Positions 29,702-38,181 of a stretch of 64,000 bases of DNA are shown here, piece after piece. Positions within the stretch are counted from its first letter, which is position 1, and each line of letters begins with the position of its first letter. Origin of the DNA: Prolixibacteraceae bacterium (GTDB lineage Bacteria > Bacteroidota > Bacteroidia > Bacteroidales > Prolixibacteraceae); contig JAFLKN010000056.1 of assembly GCA_019163175.1 (NCBI GenBank), positions 37,107 through 101,106 on the forward strand, given 5' to 3'. Under the pieces are notes generated by a model, which made no database searches, was not told the origin of the DNA, and saw only the letters and a program-made list of their open reading frames with translations. Made by a program: the position numbers and the translations under genes.

Positions 29702-30202
29702 TTACTTTTTCGCAGATTCCAGTCTCTCAATATTGCCGGTGTAGCTAATCCACCTGCGATTACGAAAATTTATCTTCAGATCAGCAAAGCCGCTTAATCC
29801 AGCAGTAAGTTGTATCGAATAAGAATCATCCGAATCAGCAACCTCGGTTGATATTGTATACAATTTTCGTTTTTCACTCCAAACTCGTTCAATTTTTTCA
29901 GCAGTTAAATCAAATTTAACTCCTCCTGACCCGTCATAGGGTACCGAATATGCTTGCCCGAAATACGGCAAAAAGGCTTTGATATGAAGACTATCAAAAG
30001 CCATGTCGTAATTGGACGTCAGCTGATTAAAATTGCCTAAGTCGGAATTAGCTGATCTGGCTACAAAGCGAAATTGCCCACTTTCAATGAGTTGAGCCAT
30101 TTCAATTTGCTGTCTGGCCTTTTTCTCTTTCTTACTTTCTTGCTGAGAACCTTTTAACCCAATTAGAAAGCTTACTAAGACAAGTAAACCAATTGTTTTC
30201 AT
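29702..30202 (-). CDS. DUF4251-like secreted protein
   Basis: 166 aa with a Sec-type N-terminus (about residues 1-19) but no lipobox. The family pattern is visible: GQFRFVARSA, the FLPYFGQAYSVPYDGSGG core, and LTAGLSGFADLKINFRNRRWISYTG at the end (quoted in part). DUF4251 is a Bacteroidota periplasmic/outer-membrane beta-rich family of unknown function. Single gene, convergent with the small charged protein. Confidence 0.75.
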   Translation of the reverse strand: MKTIGLLVLVSFLIGLKGSQQESKKEKKARQQIEMAQLIESGQFRFVARSANSDLGNFNQLTSNYDMAFDSLHIKAFLPYFGQAYSVPYDGSGGVKFDLTAEKIERVWSEKRKLYTISTEVADSDDSYSIQLTAGLSGFADLKINFRNRRWISYTGNIERLESAKK

Positions 30203-30277
30203 TTTGACCTGTTTATGAATTTAACTATCTTCCTTTACGCTGGCCAAATTATTTGTGTTGCCAAAATTCGCCAAAAT

Positions 30278-31234
30278 TTAGGCCTGAACCACATTTTTAG
30301 GGTTTCCTGAAAGATAGTTTTTCAAATTTTCAACCGTGATATTCATTAAACGTTGACGCGCCTCAATGGTTGCCCAGGCAATGTGTGGCGTAATAAAACA
30401 GTTTTTAGCTGATATAAGCGGGTTTTGCTGCAATGGCGGCTCTGTTGACAATACATCAAGACAAGCGGCAGCAATTCGTCCAGAATTCAGCGCTTCAGCC
30501 AAATCAGTTTCATTAATCAATGCTCCCCTGCCGGTATTGATAAGGACTGCTGTAGGCTTCATCGTCTCAATCAGCTTTTTGTTTACAAATGCGCTGTTTT
30601 CCGCTGTGAGCGGACAATTCAAGCTAACAAAATCACTTTCAGCAAAAACTTCGGACAGACTTTTCTGAATTATTCCTTCAGGAATATCATTTTTTACCGA
30701 TCGGTTCTGAAATACAACCTTCATTCCCAGAGCCTGAGCGATTTCTGCAACCTTTCGGCCAATGCGTCCAAAACCAATAATTCCCAGAGTTTTACCGGCC
30801 AATTCTGTTTGTGGTGTTTTCCAATAGGCAAAATCCGGATTTTTCGTCCAATTACCTGCTTTTACTGAATTGGCATGAAGTTCTACACGATTAGTCACAT
30901 TCAGGATATGCGAAAAAACCAACTGAGCAACCGAATCGGTACTGTAAGCCGGGATGTTGGTCACCACAACATTTCGTTCTGTTGCTGCCAAAACATCAAC
31001 AACATTGTAGCCGGTTGCTGTTACCCCAATGTATTCCAGCGCCGGAAGCTGGCTAAGCAAATGCTTATCAATTATCACTTTGTTGGTTATAACAGCTTCA
31101 ACATCACTTATTCTGCTGAAAACTTCTTCAGGTTTGGTACGGTCGAAAATTTGGCAATCACCTAAACTTTTTAAACCCTCCCACGACAGATCGCCCGGAT
31201 TCAGGGCGTAACCATCCAGTACAACTATCTTCAT
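30278..31234 (-). CDS. D-2-hydroxyacid dehydrogenase
   Basis: 318 aa, NAD-dependent. Rossmann loop GIIGFGRIGRKVAE (about 146-160), catalytic Arg in NTGRGALIN, Glu in LSTEPP and His in FITPHIAWAT are all present. Closest to the glycerate/hydroxypyruvate-type dehydrogenases used in serine and glycolate metabolism, but the substrate cannot be fixed. It begins 67 bases after the corrinoid operon's last gene, in the same direction, so it may be co-transcribed. Confidence 0.88.
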   Translation of the reverse strand: MKIVVLDGYALNPGDLSWEGLKSLGDCQIFDRTKPEEVFSRISDVEAVITNKVIIDKHLLSQLPALEYIGVTATGYNVVDVLAATERNVVVTNIPAYSTDSVAQLVFSHILNVTNRVELHANSVKAGNWTKNPDFAYWKTPQTELAGKTLGIIGFGRIGRKVAEIAQALGMKVVFQNRSVKNDIPEGIIQKSLSEVFAESDFVSLNCPLTAENSAFVNKKLIETMKPTAVLINTGRGALINETDLAEALNSGRIAAACLDVLSTEPPLQQNPLISAKNCFITPHIAWATIEARQRLMNITVENLKNYLSGNPKNVVQA

Positions 31235-31301
31235 AGATATGGTATTTGCTTATTTTGTTATTTCCGGCACAAAATAACAAAAACAAATGAACCTAAACTT
31301 C

Positions 31302-32015
31302 TTAAGCTTTAGACTTTTTATGCTGATGGGTTCGGTGAAAACATTCAACCTGACTGCATAAATCGCAGGTATATTCACGAAATTTAACTTCTTTGCCCAT
31401 GCCAATGATTCCGCTGACGGATTTTATCGGATGCATTAATGCAGAGTCGGTTAAACTAATTCCGCAGCAATTTGCAGGGAAAAATGAAAACAGTTTGTGT
31501 TGGTCGGCCACACTCCATTTGCAATAACCGGGGCTGTACCGATTAGTAATTGCCATACCTTTTTTGTAAGCTATCTGCCTGATTTCCTTTTGCAATTGAT
31601 CGGTTGCTGTCTCAACAATCATAGATCCCAAAATATCAAATACATAACCTAAAACCGGATTCTCCCCTGTCAGCAACTCCTGCGACCGATGGCTGATTCC
31701 CTTGCCTGCAGTACAAATGAACAATGCAAAATTGGTTGAATTTCTGAATTCTTTAGCCACAGTTTTGCCAATTTCAAAATCTATTCCGTCAACAATCACC
31801 TTACTGTTATCGGGTGCAAACTCACTATTTTCCGAAAAACAAAATGCTCCCCGAATATCGCAGATCTTTGCAGCTTCCTTAAAAGCTTCGTCCACATATT
31901 CGTCAAATGGTTCAGGAAGAACGCCATCAGGAAATCCCAACATGGCCGAGAGGTATTCACGGTCTAAAGTAAGTTCATTCAACGAATAGGCCATTTCGTG
32001 TATCATGAGGCGCAA
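31302..32015 (-). CDS. Stand-alone MetH-type B12 activation-domain protein
   Basis: 237 aa. In MetH this domain binds S-adenosylmethionine and remethylates inactive Co(II) corrinoid. Diagnostic segments: YSPGYCKWSVADQHKLFSFF (core), LTDSALMHPIKSVSGIIG and a Cys-rich end YTCDLCSQVECFHRTHQ, which suggests metal or redox chemistry not present in MetH. It overlaps the CobW gene by 13 bases. In the context of the corrinoid operon, its job is probably to reactivate the corrinoid protein encoded upstream, replacing the RamA-type iron-sulfur activases that are absent here. Confidence 0.82.
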   Translation of the reverse strand: MRLMIHEMAYSLNELTLDREYLSAMLGFPDGVLPEPFDEYVDEAFKEAAKICDIRGAFCFSENSEFAPDNSKVIVDGIDFEIGKTVAKEFRNSTNFALFICTAGKGISHRSQELLTGENPVLGYVFDILGSMIVETATDQLQKEIRQIAYKKGMAITNRYSPGYCKWSVADQHKLFSFFPANCCGISLTDSALMHPIKSVSGIIGMGKEVKFREYTCDLCSQVECFHRTHQHKKSKA

Positions 32016-32908
32016 GATTTATCGAAAAGTTTTTGATGAGATTGCTCTTCCATGAAACTGCCAATAACAACAAATTCGGTTGGAGCGGCAAATTTTTCAA
32101 CCTCCTGAAGAGTGTATTGCCCGAAACTTCCCTGCAAGAAAACTTTTGCTCCGGAAGTCAGGTTGATGTAACCTTTGCTTCGGATTGTACCTTTCTGAAT
32201 GATCTGCAGAAACTCATCTAGTTTCTCGGGAGTAATCAGCCGGGTACTCTTAATCACCTGTGACTGCAAATCCGGACGCCCATTTTCAGCTTTTTCGCCT
32301 GGAGGCAAAAACTTCATCATTGGTCGCTTCGATTCAAACGAAACCCGTGCAAAGGAAGTTAATTGAATATCGGCAAATGGGTTCAGCTTTTTAATCAATT
32401 GAACCAACTCACTAGATTCATTTTCAAGCAGATCAATTTTATTAACAAGTATTGTGTCGGCAATACGAATCTGATGATTAACTCGTGTTTGAAGTCCTGT
32501 AATTTTTCGAAAATTGACGGCATCAACCAGGCACCAAACGCGGTCGAGAAAGACCTTATGCTTTAATTTTGGCGACTGCAAAATCTGGCCAATGCTAAGT
32601 GGATCAGACATTCCTGAAGCTTCCAGAATCAGTTCGTCGGGCTGAATCTGATCGATAAAAGCCGCTAAAGAATCGACAAAACTACCCAACAGACAAACGC
32701 AAAAAACCGAGCCGTTATTAACTTCCAGAATTTCAAATCCTGACTTATTTTGCTGAAGTTCTAGGCTGTCGATATTCACTTCCGAGAATTCATTCTGAAT
32801 AATTCCAATCTTTCGGGAACCGGCAAATTCGTTCAGGTAATTTTTCAGGAAAGTGGTTTTTCCACTTCCCAAAAATCCGGTTACCAATTGCATCGGAATT
32901 GCTGACAT
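32003..32908 (-). CDS. CobW-family (COG0523) GTPase
   Basis: 301 aa, G3E-type metallochaperone GTPase. Walker A GFLGSGKTTF (about 11-20), ILEASGMSDP switch Glu, LVNKIDLL for guanine. The metal motif usually written CxCC is here CVC (NGSVFCVCLLGSF), so binding may differ. Members insert zinc or cobalt or guard corrinoid enzymes. The 4-base gap to the homocysteine methyltransferase points to a job in loading its zinc or servicing the corrinoid; this is inference. Confidence 0.85.
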   Translation of the reverse strand: MSAIPMQLVTGFLGSGKTTFLKNYLNEFAGSRKIGIIQNEFSEVNIDSLELQQNKSGFEILEVNNGSVFCVCLLGSFVDSLAAFIDQIQPDELILEASGMSDPLSIGQILQSPKLKHKVFLDRVWCLVDAVNFRKITGLQTRVNHQIRIADTILVNKIDLLENESSELVQLIKKLNPFADIQLTSFARVSFESKRPMMKFLPPGEKAENGRPDLQSQVIKSTRLITPEKLDEFLQIIQKGTIRSKGYINLTSGAKVFLQGSFGQYTLQEVEKFAAPTEFVVIGSFMEEQSHQKLFDKSCAS

Positions 32909-32912
32909 TATT

Positions 32913-33797
32913 TTATATGCTTTTTACTACATGATGAACCTCGCAGATGTGATCGGGCGTAGTTCCGCAGCAGCCACCAATGATGTTTGCGCCAGCTTCG
33001 ATGATTTCCTTTACCCGACTGGCCATATCAGCAGGCGATTCAGGGAAAGTTGTTTCGCCGTCGCAATAATGCGGCATTCCGGCATTGGCATGAATCAGAA
33101 TTGGAATCTTCGCATTTACCTGCCTGATTTCCTTCACGATACCAATCATATCAGCAATCCCATTTCCGCAGTTGGCACCAATAATGGTTGCTCCCGCCTC
33201 GATGAGTGTTTCGGTCATTTCTGCAGGCGAAATTCCCATCATAGTGCGGAATTCACCGCTCAGTATTTTGTCGAAAGTCATGGTGCAAATCACTTCGCAG
33301 GCTGTATTTTCTTTCGCAGCTTTTACTGCAATGCGAGCTTCTTCCAGATCAGTCATAGTTTCGATCACAATAGCATCGACTCCACCAGCTTCCAAAGCAA
33401 CAGATTGCTCTTTAAAAGCGCTGTACAACTCGTCTTCAGTAACTTCTTCCATCATCAGCAGTTTACCGGTTGGGCCCACAGAACCCAAAACAAAACGGTC
33501 GGGTCCGGCAGCTTTACGACTAATTTCGGCGGCAGCTTTATTCAGTTCAAAAACACGGCCTTCAAGTCCGTAGCCCTTCAACTTAAAGTAATTGCCACCA
33601 AAGCTATTGGTTTCAATCATATCGGCACCAGCATCGATGTAGCTTTTGGCAATATCAAAAACATCGTCTGCTCTTGTAAGATTCCATTGTTCAGGGCATT
33701 CACCGGGAGCCAATCCTTTTTTCTGAAGAAAAGTTCCCCAGGCTCCATCTGAAACCAATATTCTGCCGTTTTGTATTTCCTGAATTATTTTGCTCAT
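32913..33797 (-). CDS. Homocysteine S-methyltransferase, MetH domain 1 type
   Basis: 294 aa from the ATG at 33797, which begins MSKIIQEIQNGRIL; a frame-open ATG at 33848 sits inside a conserved-looking hairpin and is rejected. The TIM-barrel N-terminal 'DGAWGTFLQKKG' and the zinc cysteines are present: GANCGNG, then GGCCGTTPDHI. The closest relative is the homocysteine domain of MetH rather than BHMT alone. It lacks fused folate, B12 and activation domains, but separate proteins in the operon supply the last two. Likely reaction: methyl-corrinoid plus homocysteine to methionine. Downstream of the structured region 33811-33878. Confidence 0.85.
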   Translation of the reverse strand: MSKIIQEIQNGRILVSDGAWGTFLQKKGLAPGECPEQWNLTRADDVFDIAKSYIDAGADMIETNSFGGNYFKLKGYGLEGRVFELNKAAAEISRKAAGPDRFVLGSVGPTGKLLMMEEVTEDELYSAFKEQSVALEAGGVDAIVIETMTDLEEARIAVKAAKENTACEVICTMTFDKILSGEFRTMMGISPAEMTETLIEAGATIIGANCGNGIADMIGIVKEIRQVNAKIPILIHANAGMPHYCDGETTFPESPADMASRVKEIIEAGANIIGGCCGTTPDHICEVHHVVKSI

Positions 33798-33810
33798 GAA
33801 AGATGTTTTT

Positions 33811-33878
33811 AAGTGAGAGCCTAAAGTTAATCGTTTTATATAAAACAAACTTTAGGCATTCCAAACTTTAGCTCACTT
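33811..33878 (-). promoter_or_regulatory. Structured intercistronic RNA between UroD and Hcy-methyltransferase genes
   Basis: Arms AAGTGAG (33811-33817) and CTCACTT (33872-33878) enclose a strong inner hairpin: GCCTAAAGTT (33819-33828) with AACTTTAGGC (33848-33857), its loop holding the 14-base palindrome GTTTTATATAAAAC. AAACTTTAG occurs twice (33847, 33863), so two mutually exclusive pairings with the same partner are possible. It ends 14 bases before the start codon of the methyltransferase. It may modulate translation or decay; no known riboswitch is recognised. Confidence 0.5.
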
Positions 33879-33885
33879 CGAACTT

Positions 33886-35505
33886 TTATATTTCTTTTAT
33901 CCATTCCTTGATCACATCGAGCGAAGGAACGTTCACTTCTGATTTCAGTTTATAATTAACCATGACTACGGCTGGCCCTTTTTTGATTCCGAAAGAAGAC
34001 ATTTGCGTTTTATCGGTGATTACTGATATGGAGGTTGACTTACCCAATTCAGCAACAGCACGTTTTACACGTTTGGTTACTTCTTTGCATTCCTGCTCTG
34101 TTTCTCCAAAAATCAAAACTTCGCTATGTTTCGATTTAATCTTAAGCTTCAGCTTTTCGTTAATTCGTTTCTGAATAGCCTCAATCAACAGGTTTTGTGG
34201 CGGAATCTGTGAAACGAAAACAATCTTTCCATCGATACAGATGGTCGGAATATTTTTCACCATCAGCGAAGACATAAACGAAACCGCTTCCATTTTTTTG
34301 ATCGGATGTTCGCGCCATTCAACAACTCCCTCAAAATGCGGAGCTACCCGCTTTACAGCTTCAACCATATATTGGCAAGGTGCGCATGACTCAGAATCAA
34401 GCGTAATAATATCGACAATCACCTTGTCCGATTGTCCATAATCCTTCATGTTCAGGATATCCAGTTTGCTCTCTTTTTTATCCAGATTTCGGGCCACATC
34501 TTGCAAATATTGACTGAAGACCAACTCAGAAACAGCCTTAATATTTTCAACAGGTGTCTGCATAGGCAGATCGCAACCCGGAGCCAGAATAAATCCCTGA
34601 TTTCCACCCAAATCAAGACACGAAAGCGCATCATGCTTGCAATCATCGGGATCTCCCATCAATAAAACTACGGTTAGTTTCAGGTTGCCACCAAAGCTGA
34701 TCTTTTTCGAAAGGGCAATCTCTTTCACAAAATCGAGCGGTATATTTTCGTCAATCGAAATGTTATCGGGACGGCAATCGCACATGGCTTCGATGTTTTG
34801 CTGTGCATGACCACAAACAAAGAAGGAGCTTAGTTTATCTTTTTTCCTTACAAAATCGAAAATCTGCGAAACGTAAGGAGTCACATAAGTTTCGAATGAA
34901 AGCGGATCGATCTGGCTGGTCATCGGGTCAACCACGGCAATCACATCACAACCGGCATTGAGCAGCATTTCCGAATAACTGATGGCTACTTTGGTACAGA
35001 AATCCATCACATCCATCACGTATTCCGGATCTTCAAATAACTTCATGAAAATTTCGGTTCCCAAAAGGTGAAGCGCCAACGTAAATGGTCCGGTAATTAG
35101 CCCGTACAAAGCAATTTCAGGATTTTGTTCACGTAAAGCGCGTGTTGTTTCCAAAACTATGGGGATGCGGCCATCTGCAGCAGTTGGCACTTTTAATGAA
35201 CTAAGCAAAACTCCTTCCGACAGCGGATGGGTAACAACAGCAGGTGGATTTTCTTTGGCCCAATTAAGCTTGCAACCCAATATTTCGGCTTCCAACTGCA
35301 AATCGAAACTAACCGGAATTCCATCTGGTTTATACAATTCTATCGCTTTCGAAAGTCCTGCAACCATATTTTTTGCTGATTTCAGGTATTGCTCCGCGTC
35401 AACTCCAATTAAATATGCGCCATGTACACCAACAAATGGCACCCATGGAACCCGCTCAACAGGTTCGAGTCGAATAGCCTTTTTGAGTAATGAAAGTCCG
35501 TGCAT
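33886..35505 (-). CDS. UroD-type corrinoid methyltransferase with C-terminal thioredoxin-like domains
   Basis: 539 aa. Residues 1-340 are a uroporphyrinogen-decarboxylase/MtaA-like barrel; VVDPMTSQIDP, FFVCGHAQ (Cys231, His233), ISIDENIP and LAPGCDLP (Cys311) mark it. The zinc-site HxCG of MtaA/MtbA is here FxCG: the His is Phe, while both Cys remain and His233 might substitute. Residues 365-450 form a thioredoxin-like domain with SCAPCQYM (Cys374-Cys377); 460-539 is a second, CxxC-free thioredoxin-like fold. No folate-binding domain. Expected role: transfer methyl from an unknown donor to the corrinoid protein. The donor (methyl thiol, amine, methoxy compound) is not deducible. Confidence 0.72.
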   Translation of the reverse strand: MHGLSLLKKAIRLEPVERVPWVPFVGVHGAYLIGVDAEQYLKSAKNMVAGLSKAIELYKPDGIPVSFDLQLEAEILGCKLNWAKENPPAVVTHPLSEGVLLSSLKVPTAADGRIPIVLETTRALREQNPEIALYGLITGPFTLALHLLGTEIFMKLFEDPEYVMDVMDFCTKVAISYSEMLLNAGCDVIAVVDPMTSQIDPLSFETYVTPYVSQIFDFVRKKDKLSSFFVCGHAQQNIEAMCDCRPDNISIDENIPLDFVKEIALSKKISFGGNLKLTVVLLMGDPDDCKHDALSCLDLGGNQGFILAPGCDLPMQTPVENIKAVSELVFSQYLQDVARNLDKKESKLDILNMKDYGQSDKVIVDIITLDSESCAPCQYMVEAVKRVAPHFEGVVEWREHPIKKMEAVSFMSSLMVKNIPTICIDGKIVFVSQIPPQNLLIEAIQKRINEKLKLKIKSKHSEVLIFGETEQECKEVTKRVKRAVAELGKSTSISVITDKTQMSSFGIKKGPAVVMVNYKLKSEVNVPSLDVIKEWIKEI

Positions 35506-35650
35506 GATGATATTATTAAAAATGTAATTATTTGATTTTAATAACTATAAATATATTTCCGCGGCCTGAATAAAGTCAACACAAAATCGAAAGACTTTGC
35601 AAAGGCAATCTTCAGTAGGCATTACTTATCTAAAAAAATAACTTTTGATT

Positions 35651-35673
35651 CCGGAATCACAAAACGATTCCGG
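35651..35673 (-). other. Hairpin after corrinoid gene
   Basis: On the minus strand CCGGAATC, 7-base loop, GATTCCGG. It lies 20 bases after the corrinoid-protein stop, in the 187-base gap to the UroD gene, and lacks an immediate T-tract. It may set differential mRNA ends in the operon. Confidence 0.45.
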
Positions 35674-35692
35674 TCAAACGAGACTCCGATTC

Positions 35693-36361
35693 TCAGGCCA
35701 ATTTGGCATTCAAATATTCAACAACACCTTGTGGATCCGGAGAATAATGATCGGCACCAATTTTAGCACAGAAATCATTGTTTACGGGCGCACCCCCAAT
35801 TGTCACCAATGTTCCGGGAACCGCTTCCTTAATCTCTTTAGTGATTTTTTCCATGTTTACCATAGTGGTTGTCAACAAAGCAGACAAACCAATAACGGCA
35901 TCAGGGTTTTCTTTCGCAGCAGCAATAAACTTTTCTGAACTCACATCGGTTCCCAGGTCAATTACCTTGTATCCGTTTCCTTCAACCATCATACCTACCA
36001 GATTCTTACCAATATCGTGTAAGTCGCCCAGCACGGTACCAATAATAAATGTTCCTTTCTGTTTGGCTGCTCCGGAAAGGAAATGTGGTTTTAAATGCAA
36101 CATAGCCGTACTCATGGCTTTGGCCGACATTAAAACCTGCGGAACAAATACTTTGTTTTCGCGGAATTTAACGCCAATACGCTCCATTCCGGGCATTAAA
36201 CCAAGCGTTAATATATCTTGTGGATTTACTCCTTCTTCCAGAGCTTTGCGGGTAATTTCGTCAGCACCATCCTGACCTTTCATATTTGGCGGATAAGGCG
36301 AAGCCATATTAATTTTTCCAAATTCAATACATTCTGACAGTTTGGTTAATAATTCGTTCAT
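35693..36361 (-). CDS. Corrinoid-binding methyltransferase protein
   Basis: 222 aa, first gene of the operon. Residues 1-90 form the helical cap (GLMPGMERIGVKFRENKVFVPQVLMSAKAM in part), and 95-222 the B12 Rossmann domain with GDLHDIGKNLVG (DxHxxG, His axial ligand), a GLSALLTTTM segment and TIGGAPVNNDF. The cofactor would shuttle a methyl group between the UroD-type and homocysteine methyltransferases. Size and organisation match MtbC/MtaC/MtmC-type proteins. A weak promoter candidate, TACATTTG, is at 36391-36398 on this strand. Confidence 0.92.
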   Translation of the reverse strand: MNELLTKLSECIEFGKINMASPYPPNMKGQDGADEITRKALEEGVNPQDILTLGLMPGMERIGVKFRENKVFVPQVLMSAKAMSTAMLHLKPHFLSGAAKQKGTFIIGTVLGDLHDIGKNLVGMMVEGNGYKVIDLGTDVSSEKFIAAAKENPDAVIGLSALLTTTMVNMEKITKEIKEAVPGTLVTIGGAPVNNDFCAKIGADHYSPDPQGVVEYLNAKLA

Positions 36362-36390
36362 GGGTTGAAAGTTTAAGGAATTTTAGTACT

Positions 36391-36418
36391 CAAATGTATG
36401 CGCTTATTAAACAGCAAA
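36391..36418 (-). promoter_or_regulatory. Candidate promoter of the corrinoid operon
   Basis: On the minus strand TTTG (36418-36415), 16-base spacer, TACATTTG (36398-36391). The -7 is perfect but the spacer is short. It is the only candidate in the 122-base divergent gap. Confidence 0.3.
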
Positions 36419-36483
36419 AAATAGTATTTTCTTTGATAAAGATGTAAAATATTACTTTTTTTGATGCACCAATTCTTTTTGCC

Positions 36484-37353
36484 ATGATAATTAAAAAGCG
36501 GTTTTTCAAAGTACCACCTTATATCGTTGCCGAACAACAAAACAACCCAATAACCAAAGACTTGTACTTGTGTGAGTTATCTGAGATTTTGATAAAAAAA
36601 GAAACGCTTTGGTCTGAAAATATAAAGCTGGATAACCATCTGCTTATTTTTTGTACAAAGGGCGGAGGTATTTTGCAGATTGTAAACGATATGGTTCCAT
36701 TCAGGCAAAACCAGTATTTTATTATTCCTGAAGGTTTTGTTTTTAAGATACAAACCGATGAAACTGATCCCTCTGTATTTTATACCTGCAAATTCAATGG
36801 TGAAAAAAGCAAAATCATGGAAAAGGATTTTACGGTTGTGCGTGACCTGATTCCATCGGTTAATAACATGGTTGCCAACCGAATTATGCTTTTTGACGAA
36901 CTGTTTAATAACCTCACCCGCGGTTTTTACAATGCCAATTTCAAATACATTAACCTAACTTTCGGACATTTGCTGGCTACTTTTATTTATGCCAGTAAAA
37001 CAAGCGACGATTTTTTGGAAGAACAAAATCCCGGAATTACACGTGCCATTCAGTTTATGGAGCAAAGTCTGGATAAAAAACTTAGTTTGGATGACATTTC
37101 CGAGGTAGCAGGCTACTCGCCCTCCTACCTCACCACCCTGTTCAGGAAAAAGACGGGCTACAGTCCGCTTAGCTATTTTTCACATCTGAAAATCAGCAAG
37201 GCCTGCGAATATCTGGATTACAGCAAGTTAAAAATCAAGGAAATATCGTTTATGATGGGCTATTCTGATCCCTACTATTTTTCAAAAGATTTCCAGAAAA
37301 AGATTGGATTGTCGCCTCGGAATTACCGAAAACGTGTGGTTGGGAAAGTTTAG
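36484..37353 (+). CDS. AraC-family transcriptional regulator
   Basis: 289 aa. Residues 1-160 are a cupin-type sensing domain (GGGILQIVND, FFIIPEGF-like strand). The C-terminal 100 residues contain two helix-turn-helix motifs: LSLDDISEVAGYSPSYLTTLFRKKTGYSP in part, and the signature KIKEISFMMGYSDPYYFSKDFQKKIGLSPRNYRK in part. It is divergent from the corrinoid operon with a 122-base gap, so regulation of that operon is the natural guess; the ligand is unknown but could report the methyl donor. Confidence 0.9.
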   Translation: MIIKKRFFKVPPYIVAEQQNNPITKDLYLCELSEILIKKETLWSENIKLDNHLLIFCTKGGGILQIVNDMVPFRQNQYFIIPEGFVFKIQTDETDPSVFYTCKFNGEKSKIMEKDFTVVRDLIPSVNNMVANRIMLFDELFNNLTRGFYNANFKYINLTFGHLLATFIYASKTSDDFLEEQNPGITRAIQFMEQSLDKKLSLDDISEVAGYSPSYLTTLFRKKTGYSPLSYFSHLKISKACEYLDYSKLKIKEISFMMGYSDPYYFSKDFQKKIGLSPRNYRKRVVGKV

Positions 37354-37356
37354 AAC

Positions 37357-38178
37357 CTACTCCTCTTTGATGTAATCCTTGATGATCACAATTTTTCTAT
37401 CGAAAGAATAAGCCGAAAAATACCCCAATGCACCATTGTTGAAATTACTGATGGGATTTGATGGCGAGGCTGATTGCTCCATAATATTTCCGGAGATACT
37501 TTCAAGAGTCGTAAAATAATCGTAGGTAGCTTTATCAATCGACTGTAATTCAACAATTAAAGTATCAGTTTTCTGAAAAACCATCGATCGTTGCCCCAAG
37601 CCAATCACCATTCCGTCGAACAACTTATCTGAATAAAGTGAGATTTCGCCATCCGCATTCGAGAGTTGGCCGTTTACAAAATACTTTAACCTGTAGTAAT
37701 TTTCCTTTTTCGCCGGATCGCGGATGTAGGAACTGATTTTATATCCGCTGTCAAAAAAGCCAAAGCCATCGAAATAGGAAATGCCTATTTCAGAGATTGG
37801 AACTGGCTCATTCATAAACGAACGAGCCGAATAGGTAACACCTTCGTATTGCACATCAATTATATACCAAAATCCAGCTTGTGCAAGGGTCTTCTCCAAT
37901 TTATAAATACCGGGAGCTGTTTCCTCAAAATACTTTGGTTTTCCGTTTTCGGCTCTTACACTCACCTTTGCACCCGAAACCAAGGTGTTGGTTTTTGCAC
38001 CAAAATAAGGTGATGTTTTTGATACGAGAACTGTAAATGGCAGCCTGTTGTTGGTAATATTTGCCTCAATAACAATTACCGGCTTTGATTCCGACAAGTC
38101 AAATTCGATTATTTTCTCACACGAATTCAGGAGAATGCTAGCTACAAAAAGAATTACTATGGCGTAAAAATATTTCAA
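37357..38178 (-). CDS. DUF4249 lipoprotein, partner of TonB receptor
   Basis: 273 aa, lipobox LNSC (about Cys20). Recognised by the family opening FDLSESKPVIVIEANITNNRLP in part, the VTVLVSKTSPYF-type strand, and the late EQSASPSNPISNFNNGALGYFSAYS segment in part. DUF4249 proteins are partnered with TonB receptors in Bacteroidota, likely surface-exposed substrate binding. Three bases after the receptor's stop in transcription order; convergent with the AraC gene. Confidence 0.8.
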   Translation of the reverse strand: MKYFYAIVILFVASILLNSCEKIIEFDLSESKPVIVIEANITNNRLPFTVLVSKTSPYFGAKTNTLVSGAKVSVRAENGKPKYFEETAPGIYKLEKTLAQAGFWYIIDVQYEGVTYSARSFMNEPVPISEIGISYFDGFGFFDSGYKISSYIRDPAKKENYYRLKYFVNGQLSNADGEISLYSDKLFDGMVIGLGQRSMVFQKTDTLIVELQSIDKATYDYFTTLESISGNIMEQSASPSNPISNFNNGALGYFSAYSFDRKIVIIKDYIKEE

Positions 38179-38181
38179 GCC

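Noticed and set aside
32853..33752. 299-codon plus-strand frame opposite CobW and Hcy-methyltransferase
   Set aside because: Antisense shadow; the minus-strand proteins have full motifs (Walker A, zinc Cys), while this frame reads as Cys/His/Phe-rich noise.
35778..36275. 165-codon plus-strand frame opposite the corrinoid gene
   Set aside because: Shadow of a protein with a clear DxHxxG corrinoid motif.
31302..36361. Complete MetH split into pieces
   Set aside because: The folate-binding module is missing and is replaced by a UroD-type enzyme, so it is not simply a split MetH.
36362..36483. Cobalamin riboswitch before the corrinoid operon
   Set aside because: The gap is only 122 bases and no B12-box-like sequence was recognised.
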